Source: Comamonas sp. SCN 65-56 (lineage in GTDB: Bacteria; Pseudomonadota; Gammaproteobacteria; Burkholderiales; Burkholderiaceae_C). Taken from it: a stretch of DNA of 64,000 nt. The stretch's first letter is position 1, and each line of letters begins with the position of its first letter. Shown one piece after another: positions 51,594-58,837 of the stretch. The position numbers were made by a program, and so were the translations under genes. The notes beneath the pieces are model-generated. The model did no database searches and was not told the DNA's origin. It saw only the letters and a program-made list of their open reading frames with translations. The stretch is from NCBI RefSeq assembly GCF_001724135.1, contig NZ_MEDS01000025.1, positions 248,001 through 312,000 of the forward strand. The letters are read 5' to 3'.

Positions 51594-51788
51594 GTGCATA
51601 CCACAACCACCCTTGACCCACTTGTGTCCGAGCTCGAGACTCAGGAGCAGGCAAACAGCTATGACCGATGGCTTCAACGCGAGGTGCAGGAAGCCATCGA
51701 CAGTAAAAAACCCCGCGTTCCGCACGATCAGGTCATGGCGCAGATGTGGGAAGCCATTGAACGGCGCATCCCCAAAGCCCCCATCTGA
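51594..51788 (+). CDS. RelB/ParD-like antitoxin
   Basis: A 64-residue acidic helical protein (LVSELETQEQANSYDRWLQREVQEAIDSKKPRVPHDQVMAQMWEAIERR), typical of the short antitoxins of ParE/RelE toxins. GTG start. Its stop overlaps the start of the following toxin gene (TGATG), but that toxin is broken, so the antitoxin is an orphan. Confidence 0.7.
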   Translation: MHTTTTLDPLVSELETQEQANSYDRWLQREVQEAIDSKKPRVPHDQVMAQMWEAIERRIPKAPI

Positions 51789-51978
51789 TGCCATCCATCG
51801 TCTGGGCGGACGAGGCGCGCTCGGATCTGCTCGACATCGTGGCCTACGTTGCTGAACGCAACCCATCGGCTGCCGTGAAATCGTGGTCCGCCGCAACTAC
51901 ATCGTGGTTTACCGGGTGACGGATGAGGCGATCGAAGTGCTGCATGTCAAGCACACCCGGCAGCAGTACCCGGGGTAG
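51788..51978 (+). pseudogene. ParE/RelE-family toxin, internally deleted
   Basis: The frame starts MPSIVWADEARSDLLDIVAYVAERNPSAA, the normal ParE start, then shifts. The normal ending (REIVVRRNYIVVYRVTDEAIEVLHVKHTR) follows in another frame up to a TAG at 51976. About 40 central residues expected for the family (~95-100 residues) are missing. The deletion breaks the toxin while the antitoxin upstream is intact. Confidence 0.8.
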
Positions 51979-51982
51979 TGGA

Positions 51983-52129
51983 ATGGCAGAGCTGGCACGT
52001 GCCAGTGGTCTGACGCGCGAGGCGCTGTACAAGGCGCTACGCCCTGGCGCCCAACCGCATTTCGATACGGTGTCCCGTGTCTGCATGGCACTCAGCGGCA
52101 AGCTGGTGGCTCAGGTGGCTCATGCGTAG
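51983..52129 (+). pseudogene. HigA-like addiction-module antidote, N-terminally truncated
   Basis: The frame MAELARASGLTREALYKALRPGAQPHFDTVSRVCMALSGKL is the helix-turn-helix half of the family seen complete at 55866. The N-terminal half and its partner toxin are absent; the fragment starts right after the deleted ParE gene. The ATG at 51983 could still start a 48-residue product, but the domain is incomplete. Confidence 0.7.
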
Positions 52130-52433
52130 CCTCGGTTTCTCATCCGTGGCCTGACACGGGGCACCTCCTCGAGATTGCCTGTTTTCTTCTGATTTGATAG
52201 TGCCACGCGCTTGTCAGGCATGGGTTAGCGGCCTGTTTGATACCTAATAAAACCCATCCACCGGCGCATACCCCACCACATTCATCCCTGTATCCAGCAG
52301 CGTTGCATTTCTTCGTTTGCGACGACTCCGTGACGGATGTCGCAGGCTGGTGGCAGCCGAAAGCCTTCGCGAGGTAAGGGCATGGGATACTGCTTCAGAG
52401 AGTTCGATTCAAAGTCCAACTTCATCCACTGAA
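52130..52433. other. 304-base gene-free region before the GT41 gene
   Basis: Lower in GC than most of the window. It holds a GATAGCT-type repeat copy near 52193 and should carry the promoter of the glycosyltransferase gene. No gene or RNA recognised. Confidence 0.5.
52193..52238 (+). repeat. GATAGCT-type intergenic repeat (diverged copy)
   Basis: TTTGATAG, then CGCGCTTG, spacer, TTAGCGGCCTGTTTGAT: the same order as the better copies, with a mutated core (GATAGT for GATAGCT). Confidence 0.5.
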
Positions 52434-54347
52434 ATGTTCCAACGTCTGCGCTCCCTCATCAAGAAAGAAGCCCACGGAATCCCTCTGCCGGTCAACGACC
52501 CGCGACCTGCCGATTTGCGCCAGAAGGCCAATCAGGCGATTGCGGAAGAAAAATGGGAACAAGCTGCAGATTTGTACTCGCAGGCATTGGAGCTCACGGA
52601 CGACAAGGCGCCTCTCTACATTGGCCTCGGCTTCGCCCACCTGCAATCGGGTGGCTTCCCAGCGGCTGAACAAGCGCTGCGGCGTGGGCTGGCCCTCAAT
52701 CCTCAAAGCACAGATGGCTGGCATCTGCTCGGGCTGGTTCAGACCGCGCTCCAGCATCCCGAACAGGCGGTGGAAAGCTGGCAACAAGCGCTGCGCCTCT
52801 CGCCCGACTTCATGCCCGCCTTTCTCGAATACGTGCCGCGCGCACTTGACCTGGGGCAACGGCAAGATGCGCTGGCCATCACAGAAAACGCCGTGCGGCG
52901 CAATCCGGCCCGCTTCGAATACCAGCTCTATCACGCCAATCTGCTGACGATCTGCCAACGCAGTGATCTTGCCATTGCGCACTACCTGCAGGCCCACCAA
53001 CTGCAGCCCGACTCACATGCTGCCGCCATGGGTTTGGGCATGGCGTACCGCCACGTGGGGCAGCTCGATGAAAGCCTTGCCTGGACACAAAAGGCCATGG
53101 CACTGGCGCCGAACGATCCGCAAATTTTCAGCAACTATCTCTTCTTGCTGCAATCCAGCGCCACGACGAGCGCGGAGGAAAAGTGGCAAGCACACCAGCG
53201 CTATGCCGAATTGTTTGAAAAACCGCACCGCGCCAATTGGCCCGCGCATGCGAATGACAGAGACCCTGACCGCCGCTTGCGCATTGGCTACGTCTCGGGC
53301 GATTTTCGCGACCATGCGCTGCGCTTTTTCATCGAGCCCGTGCTGGCCCATCACGACCATGAACACTTCGAGATCTACTGCTTTTTCACCAGCGAAGCGC
53401 GTGATGAGCACACCGCCCGCTTGCGTGGCTATGCGGATCACTGGCTCGATTGCGCGCGCTGGAGCGATGACGCCCTCTACCAATACATTCTGGACCAGCA
53501 GATTGACATCCTGATTGATCTCTCGGGCCACACCGCGCACAACCGGCTACCCGTGTTTGCGCGCAAACCAGCGCCGGTGCAAATGAGCTGGTTGGGCTAT
53601 ATGGCAACGACGGGGCTAACCGCTATCGATTGGCGCATTACGGATGCGCAGCTTGACCCGCCCGGCATGACGGAGCGCTACCACAGCGAAAAACTGCTCA
53701 GGCTCCCGCTGGGCGCGGCCGTATTTACCGTAGGAGCCGATATTCCGGCGATCAACGCGCTCCCCAGCCTGTCGCCTGGAGCGCCATTCACCTACGGCTG
53801 TTTGCACAACCCATCGAAAATTTCCGACGCGGCATTGCAACTCTGGGCACGCATTCTCCAAGCCCAACCGGATGCGCGGCTGTTGTTTGGCAATTCCACA
53901 ACCCCTTTTGAGCAAAAAATCCGGCAGCTCATGGGCAAGCACGGCGTGCAGCCTGATCAATTGCGCTTCATCCAGCGCCTGCCACTCAGGGAATATTACC
54001 TGCTGCACCACGATATTGACGTGATGCTCGATACCTTTCCCTACAACGGCGGCACCACCAGCCTGCACGCAGCGGCCATGGGTGTGCCAACCATTACCCT
54101 GCGCAGCCATGAATCCATTGCGCGCGTGGGAGAGGCGGTAATGCAGGCATATGGTTTGGAAGAATTTTGCAGCGACTCCACCGACCATTACGTGCAGTCC
54201 GCCATTCTGTGGTCAAAACGCAAAGAGCAACTCGCTTCTATTCGCCAGGACCTCAGTCAACGATTCAGGGCAAGCACCGTGCAATCGGCAATGCATTACA
54301 CAGCGAACCTGGAATCCATTTGGCGGGAAATAGGGCAAGGAAAATAA
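52434..54347 (+). CDS. TPR-containing GT41 (O-GlcNAc-transferase/SPINDLY-like) glycosyltransferase
   Basis: A 637-residue protein. Residues ~25-270 are tetratricopeptide repeats (for example APLYIGLGFAHLQSGGFPAAEQALRRGLALNP). From ~300 is a GT41 catalytic region: RLRIGYVSGDFRDHA, ILIDLSGHTAHNRLPVFARKPAPVQ, MSWLGYMATTG, YGCLHNPSKISD and DTFPYNGGTTSLHAAAMGVPTITL. Family members transfer a sugar from a nucleotide donor to protein Ser/Thr. It is convergent with a type IV pilin gene 55 bases away, so pilin is a candidate target (inference). The ATG at 52434 begins the recognisable N-terminus; the frame upstream is not supported. Confidence 0.9.
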   Translation: MFQRLRSLIKKEAHGIPLPVNDPRPADLRQKANQAIAEEKWEQAADLYSQALELTDDKAPLYIGLGFAHLQSGGFPAAEQALRRGLALNPQSTDGWHLLGLVQTALQHPEQAVESWQQALRLSPDFMPAFLEYVPRALDLGQRQDALAITENAVRRNPARFEYQLYHANLLTICQRSDLAIAHYLQAHQLQPDSHAAAMGLGMAYRHVGQLDESLAWTQKAMALAPNDPQIFSNYLFLLQSSATTSAEEKWQAHQRYAELFEKPHRANWPAHANDRDPDRRLRIGYVSGDFRDHALRFFIEPVLAHHDHEHFEIYCFFTSEARDEHTARLRGYADHWLDCARWSDDALYQYILDQQIDILIDLSGHTAHNRLPVFARKPAPVQMSWLGYMATTGLTAIDWRITDAQLDPPGMTERYHSEKLLRLPLGAAVFTVGADIPAINALPSLSPGAPFTYGCLHNPSKISDAALQLWARILQAQPDARLLFGNSTTPFEQKIRQLMGKHGVQPDQLRFIQRLPLREYYLLHHDIDVMLDTFPYNGGTTSLHAAAMGVPTITLRSHESIARVGEAVMQAYGLEEFCSDSTDHYVQSAILWSKRKEQLASIRQDLSQRFRASTVQSAMHYTANLESIWREIGQGK

Positions 54348-54375
54348 AAAATGCCTGCTGGCTAGCAGCAGGCAT
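54345..54375 (-). terminator. Rho-independent terminator after the pilin gene
   Basis: Perfect 10-base stem ATGCCTGCTG (54351-54360) / CAGCAGGCAT (54366-54375). Read on the minus strand the stem is followed by TTTTTTATTTT, so it ends the pilin transcript. Confidence 0.88.
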
Positions 54376-54402
54376 TCGATTGGAAACTGGGCGAATCAAG
54401 CT

Positions 54403-54831
54403 TTAGCTGCGGCACTCTGCAGGAACATATTTATTGTTGGCTGCTGGTGTAGAGCACACCCACGAAACGCCGCCATCACTAGCAGTGGGAGTGAATGTCA
54501 GTACAACGCCCTTTGCAGCAGCGGTACCCGTGACTGTAAGAGTGCCGTTAGCACACGCGAACGCTGAGGTGTTCTTGGAGCTTGGTGGGACTGCGTTGTT
54601 GACACCATTGCACCAGCTAGCAGCTGCCGTGGTGGTGCCGCTATTTGCAATATTTTCCCCAACAGTGGCTTTCGCTCCAGACGCCAAAATTGCCAGCTCA
54701 GAGACGCGCGAACGCACCGTGTAATCCTGATACGCCGGCAGCGCCACGGCGGCCAAGATGCCGATGATCGCCACCACGATCATCAACTCGATCAGGGTAA
54801 AGCCCTGCTGCACTTTCTTCATCGTTTTCAT
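54403..54831 (-). CDS. pilA: Type IV major pilin
   Basis: A 142-residue class IVa pilin. The short basic leader ends in Gly10, followed by [33 protein letters not shown], with Phe at mature position 1 and Glu at position 5 needed for methylation and assembly. Four cysteines at 74, 93, 126 and 140 allow two disulfides, one of them the C-terminal loop. The mature part is rich in Ser/Thr/Ala, so it offers many O-glycosylation sites. Start chosen at 54831 by ribosome-site spacing (AGGGA). Confidence 0.95.
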   Translation of the reverse strand: MKTMKKVQQGFTLIELMIVVAIIGILAAVALPAYQDYTVRSRVSELAILASGAKATVGENIANSGTTTAAASWCNGVNNAVPPSSKNTSAFACANGTLTVTGTAAAKGVVLTFTPTASDGGVSWVCSTPAANNKYVPAECRS

Positions 54832-55052
54832 ATCCATTCCCTTGCTAAGTAGAGGTTGAGCCTTGGAGACACTACGCATGGTGCGTCGCCGCACGGTGTA
54901 GTTCTAAGCATGCATCGTGCCAGGCTACTTTGGCGGAAATCTGGCGGCCGGAACGCGTGATGAGGCGGTGAAAAGCGGGGCAGATGGCCGGTTGTCGCCT
55001 GAATCGTGCGACACGGTGTGTTTTGTCGGGCGGGTGGGGCGACAATGCCTGC

Positions 55053-55586
55053 ATGCCCACGCAGTCCCCCTCGCTTTGCCTTGATCTTCACGTCAACACG
55101 GTGGCTGCCCTGACGGGGCGCAGCGTGCGCACCTGGCAGCGGCGCATGGAGCAGGGGCTGGTGGTGCGCCAGGCCGATGGCCGAGCGCTGGTGCCGTGGA
55201 CGGCACTGCAGGCAGAGCTGGTGGCGCCGCTGGCGCCGCAGGACGCGCCGCTGCTGGCGCGGGCGGACCAGGGGGAGGCCGCAGCGCAGGCGCAGATGGG
55301 GGCGCTGCTGGCGCTGGCGGCGCTGGATGCCTTGGGTGCGGCGCCGGGCGGTGATGGCGGCAATGGCTGCAGTAGCTGTGTAGTGGCGGCGCGGTATTTT
55401 CTGGAGCAGGCGGCGCAGCAGGGCGAGGCGGATGCGATGCACTGGCTGGCGCTGCTGCATGCAGCCGGTTTGTGCGAGGGTGATGGCAACGCGCAAGCGC
55501 TGATGTGGCTGGCCCGGGCGGCGGCGCAGGGGCATGTGCTTGCCAAGGCGCAGTTGGCGGGGTTGATGCCGGGGGCAGGAGTTTAA
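55053..55586 (+). CDS. Sel1-repeat protein with small N-terminal helix-turn-helix-like segment
   Basis: A 177-residue protein. The first ~60 residues (VAALTGRSVRTWQRRMEQGLVVRQADGRALVPWTAL) look like a MerR-like helix-turn-helix segment; the rest holds Sel1/TPR-like repeats (AARYFLEQAAQQGEADAMHWLALLHAAGLCEGDGNAQALMWLARAAAQGHVLAKAQLA). Divergent from pilA across 220 bases. A regulatory or scaffolding role for pili is possible, not shown. Confidence 0.7.
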   Translation: MPTQSPSLCLDLHVNTVAALTGRSVRTWQRRMEQGLVVRQADGRALVPWTALQAELVAPLAPQDAPLLARADQGEAAAQAQMGALLALAALDALGAAPGGDGGNGCSSCVVAARYFLEQAAQQGEADAMHWLALLHAAGLCEGDGNAQALMWLARAAAQGHVLAKAQLAGLMPGAGV

Positions 55587-55588
55587 GA

Positions 55589-55640
55589 ACGATAGCTGGT
55601 TGCGCTTTATTTACCTAGGTTGAAGCGGTTTTTGCCTGAT
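55589..55640 (+). repeat. GATAGCT-type intergenic repeat
   Basis: AACGATAGCT, then TTGCGCTT, a spacer, TTGAAGCGG, then TTTTTGCCTG. Directly follows the Sel1 protein's stop. Confidence 0.5.
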
Positions 55641-55667
55641 TGACGATACGCTTCAAGTACGGTTGCC

Positions 55668-55706
55668 AGCCCTCACCCCTGCCCTCTCCCAGAGGGAGAG
55701 GGGGTA
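55668..55706 (+). repeat. GC-rich hairpin repeat, half copy
   Basis: CCCTCACCCCTGCCCTCTCCC-AGA-GGGAGAGGG matches the right half of the elements at 47206 and 63361. The left half is absent. It lies in the gap before the addiction-module genes. Confidence 0.65.
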
Positions 55707-55796
55707 ATACCGGCGCAAGGGTGCAGGCCTTCGATGGCTCCATGATGGTCTGGCCGGACACTGGATTGTTTGTATCCTGTTTTATGCAATCGCCAC

Positions 55797-55853
55797 ATGC
55801 GAACCATCCACACCAACATCAAGACCGCCCAGGAACTGGCGCGGCAACTGTAA
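55797..55853 (+). pseudogene. Addiction-module toxin remnant (C-terminal end)
   Basis: Just upstream of the antidote gene a short frame reads MRTIHTNIKTAQELARQL and stops. IKTA-x-x-LAR resembles the C-terminus of the RelE-like addiction-module killer proteins (COG3657) that normally precede this antidote family. The rest of the toxin is missing. Confidence 0.5.
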
Positions 55854-55865
55854 GGAGCAGCCACC

Positions 55866-56168
55866 ATGGGAACCCTGAAACTGCGTCAATGGGACAGTGC
55901 CGAGCACCTCAAGACTGAGGAGGACATGGTGCTGTACCTGCAAGCCTGCATGGAGGAAGCTGGCGATGACGCTGCCTTTATTGCCAAAGCCTTGGGCACG
56001 ATCGCCCGCGCCAAGGGCATGAGCCAGCTCGCCAAGGAAACGGGCCTGGGGCGCGAGAGCCTGTACAAGGCACTGTCGGGCGAGGGCAACCCGAGTTTTG
56101 GCACCATCCTGAAGGTGATGCGCGCACTGGGCCTGAAGCTGCAGCCCCAGGCCGTGGGCCAGGCCTGA
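55866..56168 (+). CDS. HigA-like addiction-module antidote protein
   Basis: A 100-residue protein of the addiction-module antidote family (COG3636): LKTEEDMVLYLQACMEEAGDDAAFIAKALGTIARAKGMSQLAKETGLGRESLYKALSGEGNPSFGTILKVMRALGLKL. The C-terminal half is a helix-turn-helix. Complete, with a GGAGCAGCCACC leader. Its toxin is reduced to a short remnant upstream, so it is an orphan. Confidence 0.82.
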   Translation: MGTLKLRQWDSAEHLKTEEDMVLYLQACMEEAGDDAAFIAKALGTIARAKGMSQLAKETGLGRESLYKALSGEGNPSFGTILKVMRALGLKLQPQAVGQA

Positions 56169-56212
56169 AACGCGGTGGCGCCGGCCTGCACCGCGTTCCA
56201 ATCAAAAAACAG

Positions 56213-56262
56213 AAAAAAGCGGCTCTAGCGCTTTACCAGCAATCACAAACAGCTATTGTTTT
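56213..56262 (-). repeat. GATAGCT-type intergenic repeat, reverse orientation
   Basis: On the minus strand: AAAACAATAGCTG, spacer, GGTAAAGCGCTAGAGCCGCTTTTTT. This is one of the better copies. It lies in the 235-base gap between the antidote gene and the ABC exporter. Confidence 0.65.
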
Positions 56263-56372
56263 GTGTTGACGCCAGCTGGCCACCAGCAATTTGGCATCCC
56301 TCTGCTGGCGGGCTTGGGCTTCTGGCGTCATGGGGCATCCTGCGAGATGCTTGCAATCATAGTACTATCGTA

Positions 56373-56420
56373 TTGATAGCTTTCCGCGATTTGCAGTCAA
56401 GCGCTACAGCCTGTTTTGAT
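56373..56420 (+). repeat. GATAGCT-type intergenic repeat overlapping the ABC exporter 3' end
   Basis: TTGATAGCTTTCCGCG, spacer, AGTCAAGCGCTACAGCCTGTTTT. The stop codon of the minus-strand ABC exporter (56404) lies inside it. Confidence 0.65.
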
Positions 56421-58224
56421 CTATATCACGCTGCAGATTCCACATCGCCGCATAACGCCCGCCCGCAGCCAGCAAAGCGGCATGCGTGCCGCGCTCGACG
56501 ATGCGACCCTGCTCCATCACCAGGATCTCGTGCGCGTCGACGACGGTGGACAGCCGGTGCGCGATGACGAGTGTCGTCTTGCCCTGGGCCACGGAACGCA
56601 GCTCGGCCTGGATAGCGCGCTCGTTGCTTGAATCGAGCGCGCTGGTGGCTTCGTCAAAGACCAGGATGGGCGGGTTCTTGAGCAGCGTGCGCGCGATCGC
56701 CACGCGCTGCTTCTCGCCGCCGGAGAGTTTCAGGCCGCGCTCGCCGACCATCGCGTCGTAGCCCTGCGGCGTGGAGGCGATGAAATCGTGGATGTGCGCG
56801 GCGCGCGCCGCCTGCTGCACCTCGTGCTGGCTGGCGCCGGGGCGGCCGTAGGCGATGTTGTAGGCGATGGTGTCATTGAACAGCACGGTGTCCTGCGGCA
56901 CGATGCCGATGGCGCGGCGCAGGCTGTCTTGCGTCACCTGGCGGATGTCCTGCCCGGCGATGGTGATGGCGCCCTGCTGGATGTCGTAGAAGCGAAACAG
57001 CAGCCGCGCCAGCGTGCTCTTGCCCGCGCCCGAGGGGCCGACGACGGCCACCGTCTTGCCGGCCGGAATCTCGAAGCTCACGCCCTGCAGGATGGGGCGA
57101 TCGGGTGCGTAGGCGAAGTGCACGCCTTCGAAGCGCACCACGGGCGCGTCCAGGCCCGCCAGTGGCTGCGCGCCGGGGGCGTCCTGCACCTCGCGTTCCT
57201 TGTCCATCAGCACGAACATGCGCGCAAGGTCGGTCAGGCTCTGCTTGATCTCGCGGTAGATCACGCCCAGGAAATTGAGCGGGATGTAGATCTGGATCAT
57301 GAAGGCATTGACCATGACCAGGTCGCCGATGCTCAAGCGCCCCTGAACCACCCCCTGCGTCGCCAGCCACAGCATGGCGATCAGCGCGCTGGCGATGATC
57401 AGCTGCTGCCCGGCGTTGAGCAGGCCGAGCGAGGAGCGGCTCTTGAGCTGCGCGCGGCGAAAGCGCTCCAGGCTTTCGTCGTAGCGGCTGGCCTCAAACT
57501 GCTCGTTGTTGAAGTATTTGACCGTCTCGTAATTGAGCAGCGCATCGATGGCCTTGGTGTTGGCGGCCGAATCGGAGCGATTGGCCTCGCGGCGAAATTC
57601 GATGCGCCACTCGGTCACGAGCACGGTGAAGGCGATGTACAGCACCAGTGCCGTGAGCGTGACGGCGACAAAGCGCCAGTCGAACTTGGCACCGAGCACC
57701 CCCAGCACCAGCAGCACCTCGATCAGCGTGGCGATGATGTTGAAGAGCGCGAACGACACCATGGATTCGATGCCGCGCACTCCGCGCTCGATGTCGCGCG
57801 TCATGCCGCCGGTCTGGCGCTCCAGGTGAAAGCGCAGGGACAGGCTGTGCAGGTGCTTGAAGGTGGCCAGCGCGATCGAGCGCGCCGCGCCGTAGGTGGC
57901 CTTGGCAAAGACCAGCTCGCGCAGCTCGTTGAAGATCGAGGTGCACAGCCGCAGGCCCCCATAGGCCAGCAGCAGGCCCACGGGCACCACCAGCAGCCGC
58001 GCGGCGCCGTGGTCCTTGACGTCCATCGCGTCGATCAGGTCCTTGAGCAGCAGCGGCACGCCCACATTGGCGAGCTTGGCGCCCAGCATGAAGGCGATGG
58101 CCGCGAGCACCCGCCACTTGTACTGCCATAGGTAGGGCAACAGCCGCCTGAGCGTGGCCCAGTCCGACGCCTGGCGCGGGGTGTCTGGAAGGTCGATGTA
58201 GCCGGAGCCGCCGCCGTGGCGCAT
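56404..58224 (-). CDS. Atm1-type ABC exporter (fused permease-ATPase)
   Basis: A 606-residue half-transporter. Six membrane helices (~40-330) are followed by an ATPase domain with Walker A GPSGAGKST, signature LSGGEKQRVAI and Walker B ILVFDEATSALDS. The segment NYETVKYFNNEQFEASRYDESL is typical of the Atm1/HMT1 group that exports glutathione-bound metals or sulfur compounds. Homodimer expected. The ATG at 58224 overlaps nothing; the divergent thioesterase starts 44 bases away. Confidence 0.92.
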   Translation of the reverse strand: MRHGGGSGYIDLPDTPRQASDWATLRRLLPYLWQYKWRVLAAIAFMLGAKLANVGVPLLLKDLIDAMDVKDHGAARLLVVPVGLLLAYGGLRLCTSIFNELRELVFAKATYGAARSIALATFKHLHSLSLRFHLERQTGGMTRDIERGVRGIESMVSFALFNIIATLIEVLLVLGVLGAKFDWRFVAVTLTALVLYIAFTVLVTEWRIEFRREANRSDSAANTKAIDALLNYETVKYFNNEQFEASRYDESLERFRRAQLKSRSSLGLLNAGQQLIIASALIAMLWLATQGVVQGRLSIGDLVMVNAFMIQIYIPLNFLGVIYREIKQSLTDLARMFVLMDKEREVQDAPGAQPLAGLDAPVVRFEGVHFAYAPDRPILQGVSFEIPAGKTVAVVGPSGAGKSTLARLLFRFYDIQQGAITIAGQDIRQVTQDSLRRAIGIVPQDTVLFNDTIAYNIAYGRPGASQHEVQQAARAAHIHDFIASTPQGYDAMVGERGLKLSGGEKQRVAIARTLLKNPPILVFDEATSALDSSNERAIQAELRSVAQGKTTLVIAHRLSTVVDAHEILVMEQGRIVERGTHAALLAAGGRYAAMWNLQRDIDQNRL

Positions 58225-58267
58225 GACGCACAATCCTCGAATCACGAAAAGAAGGGGATTCTTGCCC

Positions 58268-58681
58268 ATGCCGCCGACCGACGCCGACCTGCACACCCAA
58301 TTGCCCACCGACAAGGAGCTGGTGCTCAAGGTAATCCCCCTGCCCAGCGACACCAATGGCAATGGCGACATCTTCGGCGGCTGGGTGATGTCGCAGGTGG
58401 ACCTGGCCGGCTCGGTGCTGTGCGCGCGCGTGGCGCAAGGGCGCATCGCCACCGTGGCGGTGAACGAATTCATCTTCAAGCAGCCGGTGCGCGTGGGCGA
58501 CCTGCTCTCGTTTTATTCAAGCGTGCTGCGCACGGGCCGCACCTCGATCACGGTGCAGGTGGAAGTGTTTGCCGAGCGTATTCGCGCCCAGGGCCAGTAC
58601 GTGAAGGTGACCGAGGCGCGCCTGACCTATGTGGCGATCGACGACGAAGGCAGGCCGCGCGTGCTGCCGCCGTCGGCCTGA
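58268..58681 (+). CDS. yciA: Acyl-CoA thioesterase YciA
   Basis: A 137-residue hot-dog-fold thioesterase with the YciA pattern NGNGDIFGGWVMSQVDLAGSVLCARVAQGRIATVAVNEFIFKQPVRVGDL. It hydrolyses short to medium acyl-CoA. Start at 58268 has AAGGGG upstream; the frame is open 15 codons further. Its last ~95 bases recur at 60684. Confidence 0.92.
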   Translation: MPPTDADLHTQLPTDKELVLKVIPLPSDTNGNGDIFGGWVMSQVDLAGSVLCARVAQGRIATVAVNEFIFKQPVRVGDLLSFYSSVLRTGRTSITVQVEVFAERIRAQGQYVKVTEARLTYVAIDDEGRPRVLPPSA

Positions 58682-58837
58682 GCATGTAGCCATCGACGAC
58701 GCAAGCCAGCCAAGACTCATTGCCTGACAAGCCTGCGACGCGTTCTGAAAGATTGCCGGCTGTCGTTGCAAACCGGCGTCACGGCGCGTTACGCGGTGCC
58801 TGACACTCGCGATACGCGCCACGCATCGGCGAACCGG

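Noticed and set aside
52360-52420. GAGTTCGATTC resembling a tRNA T-loop
   Set aside because: No matching acceptor or anticodon stems around it; not a tRNA.
52317-52433. N-terminal extension of the GT41 protein
   Set aside because: The 39 extra residues lack a family match and a good ribosome site; the ATG at 52434 is better.
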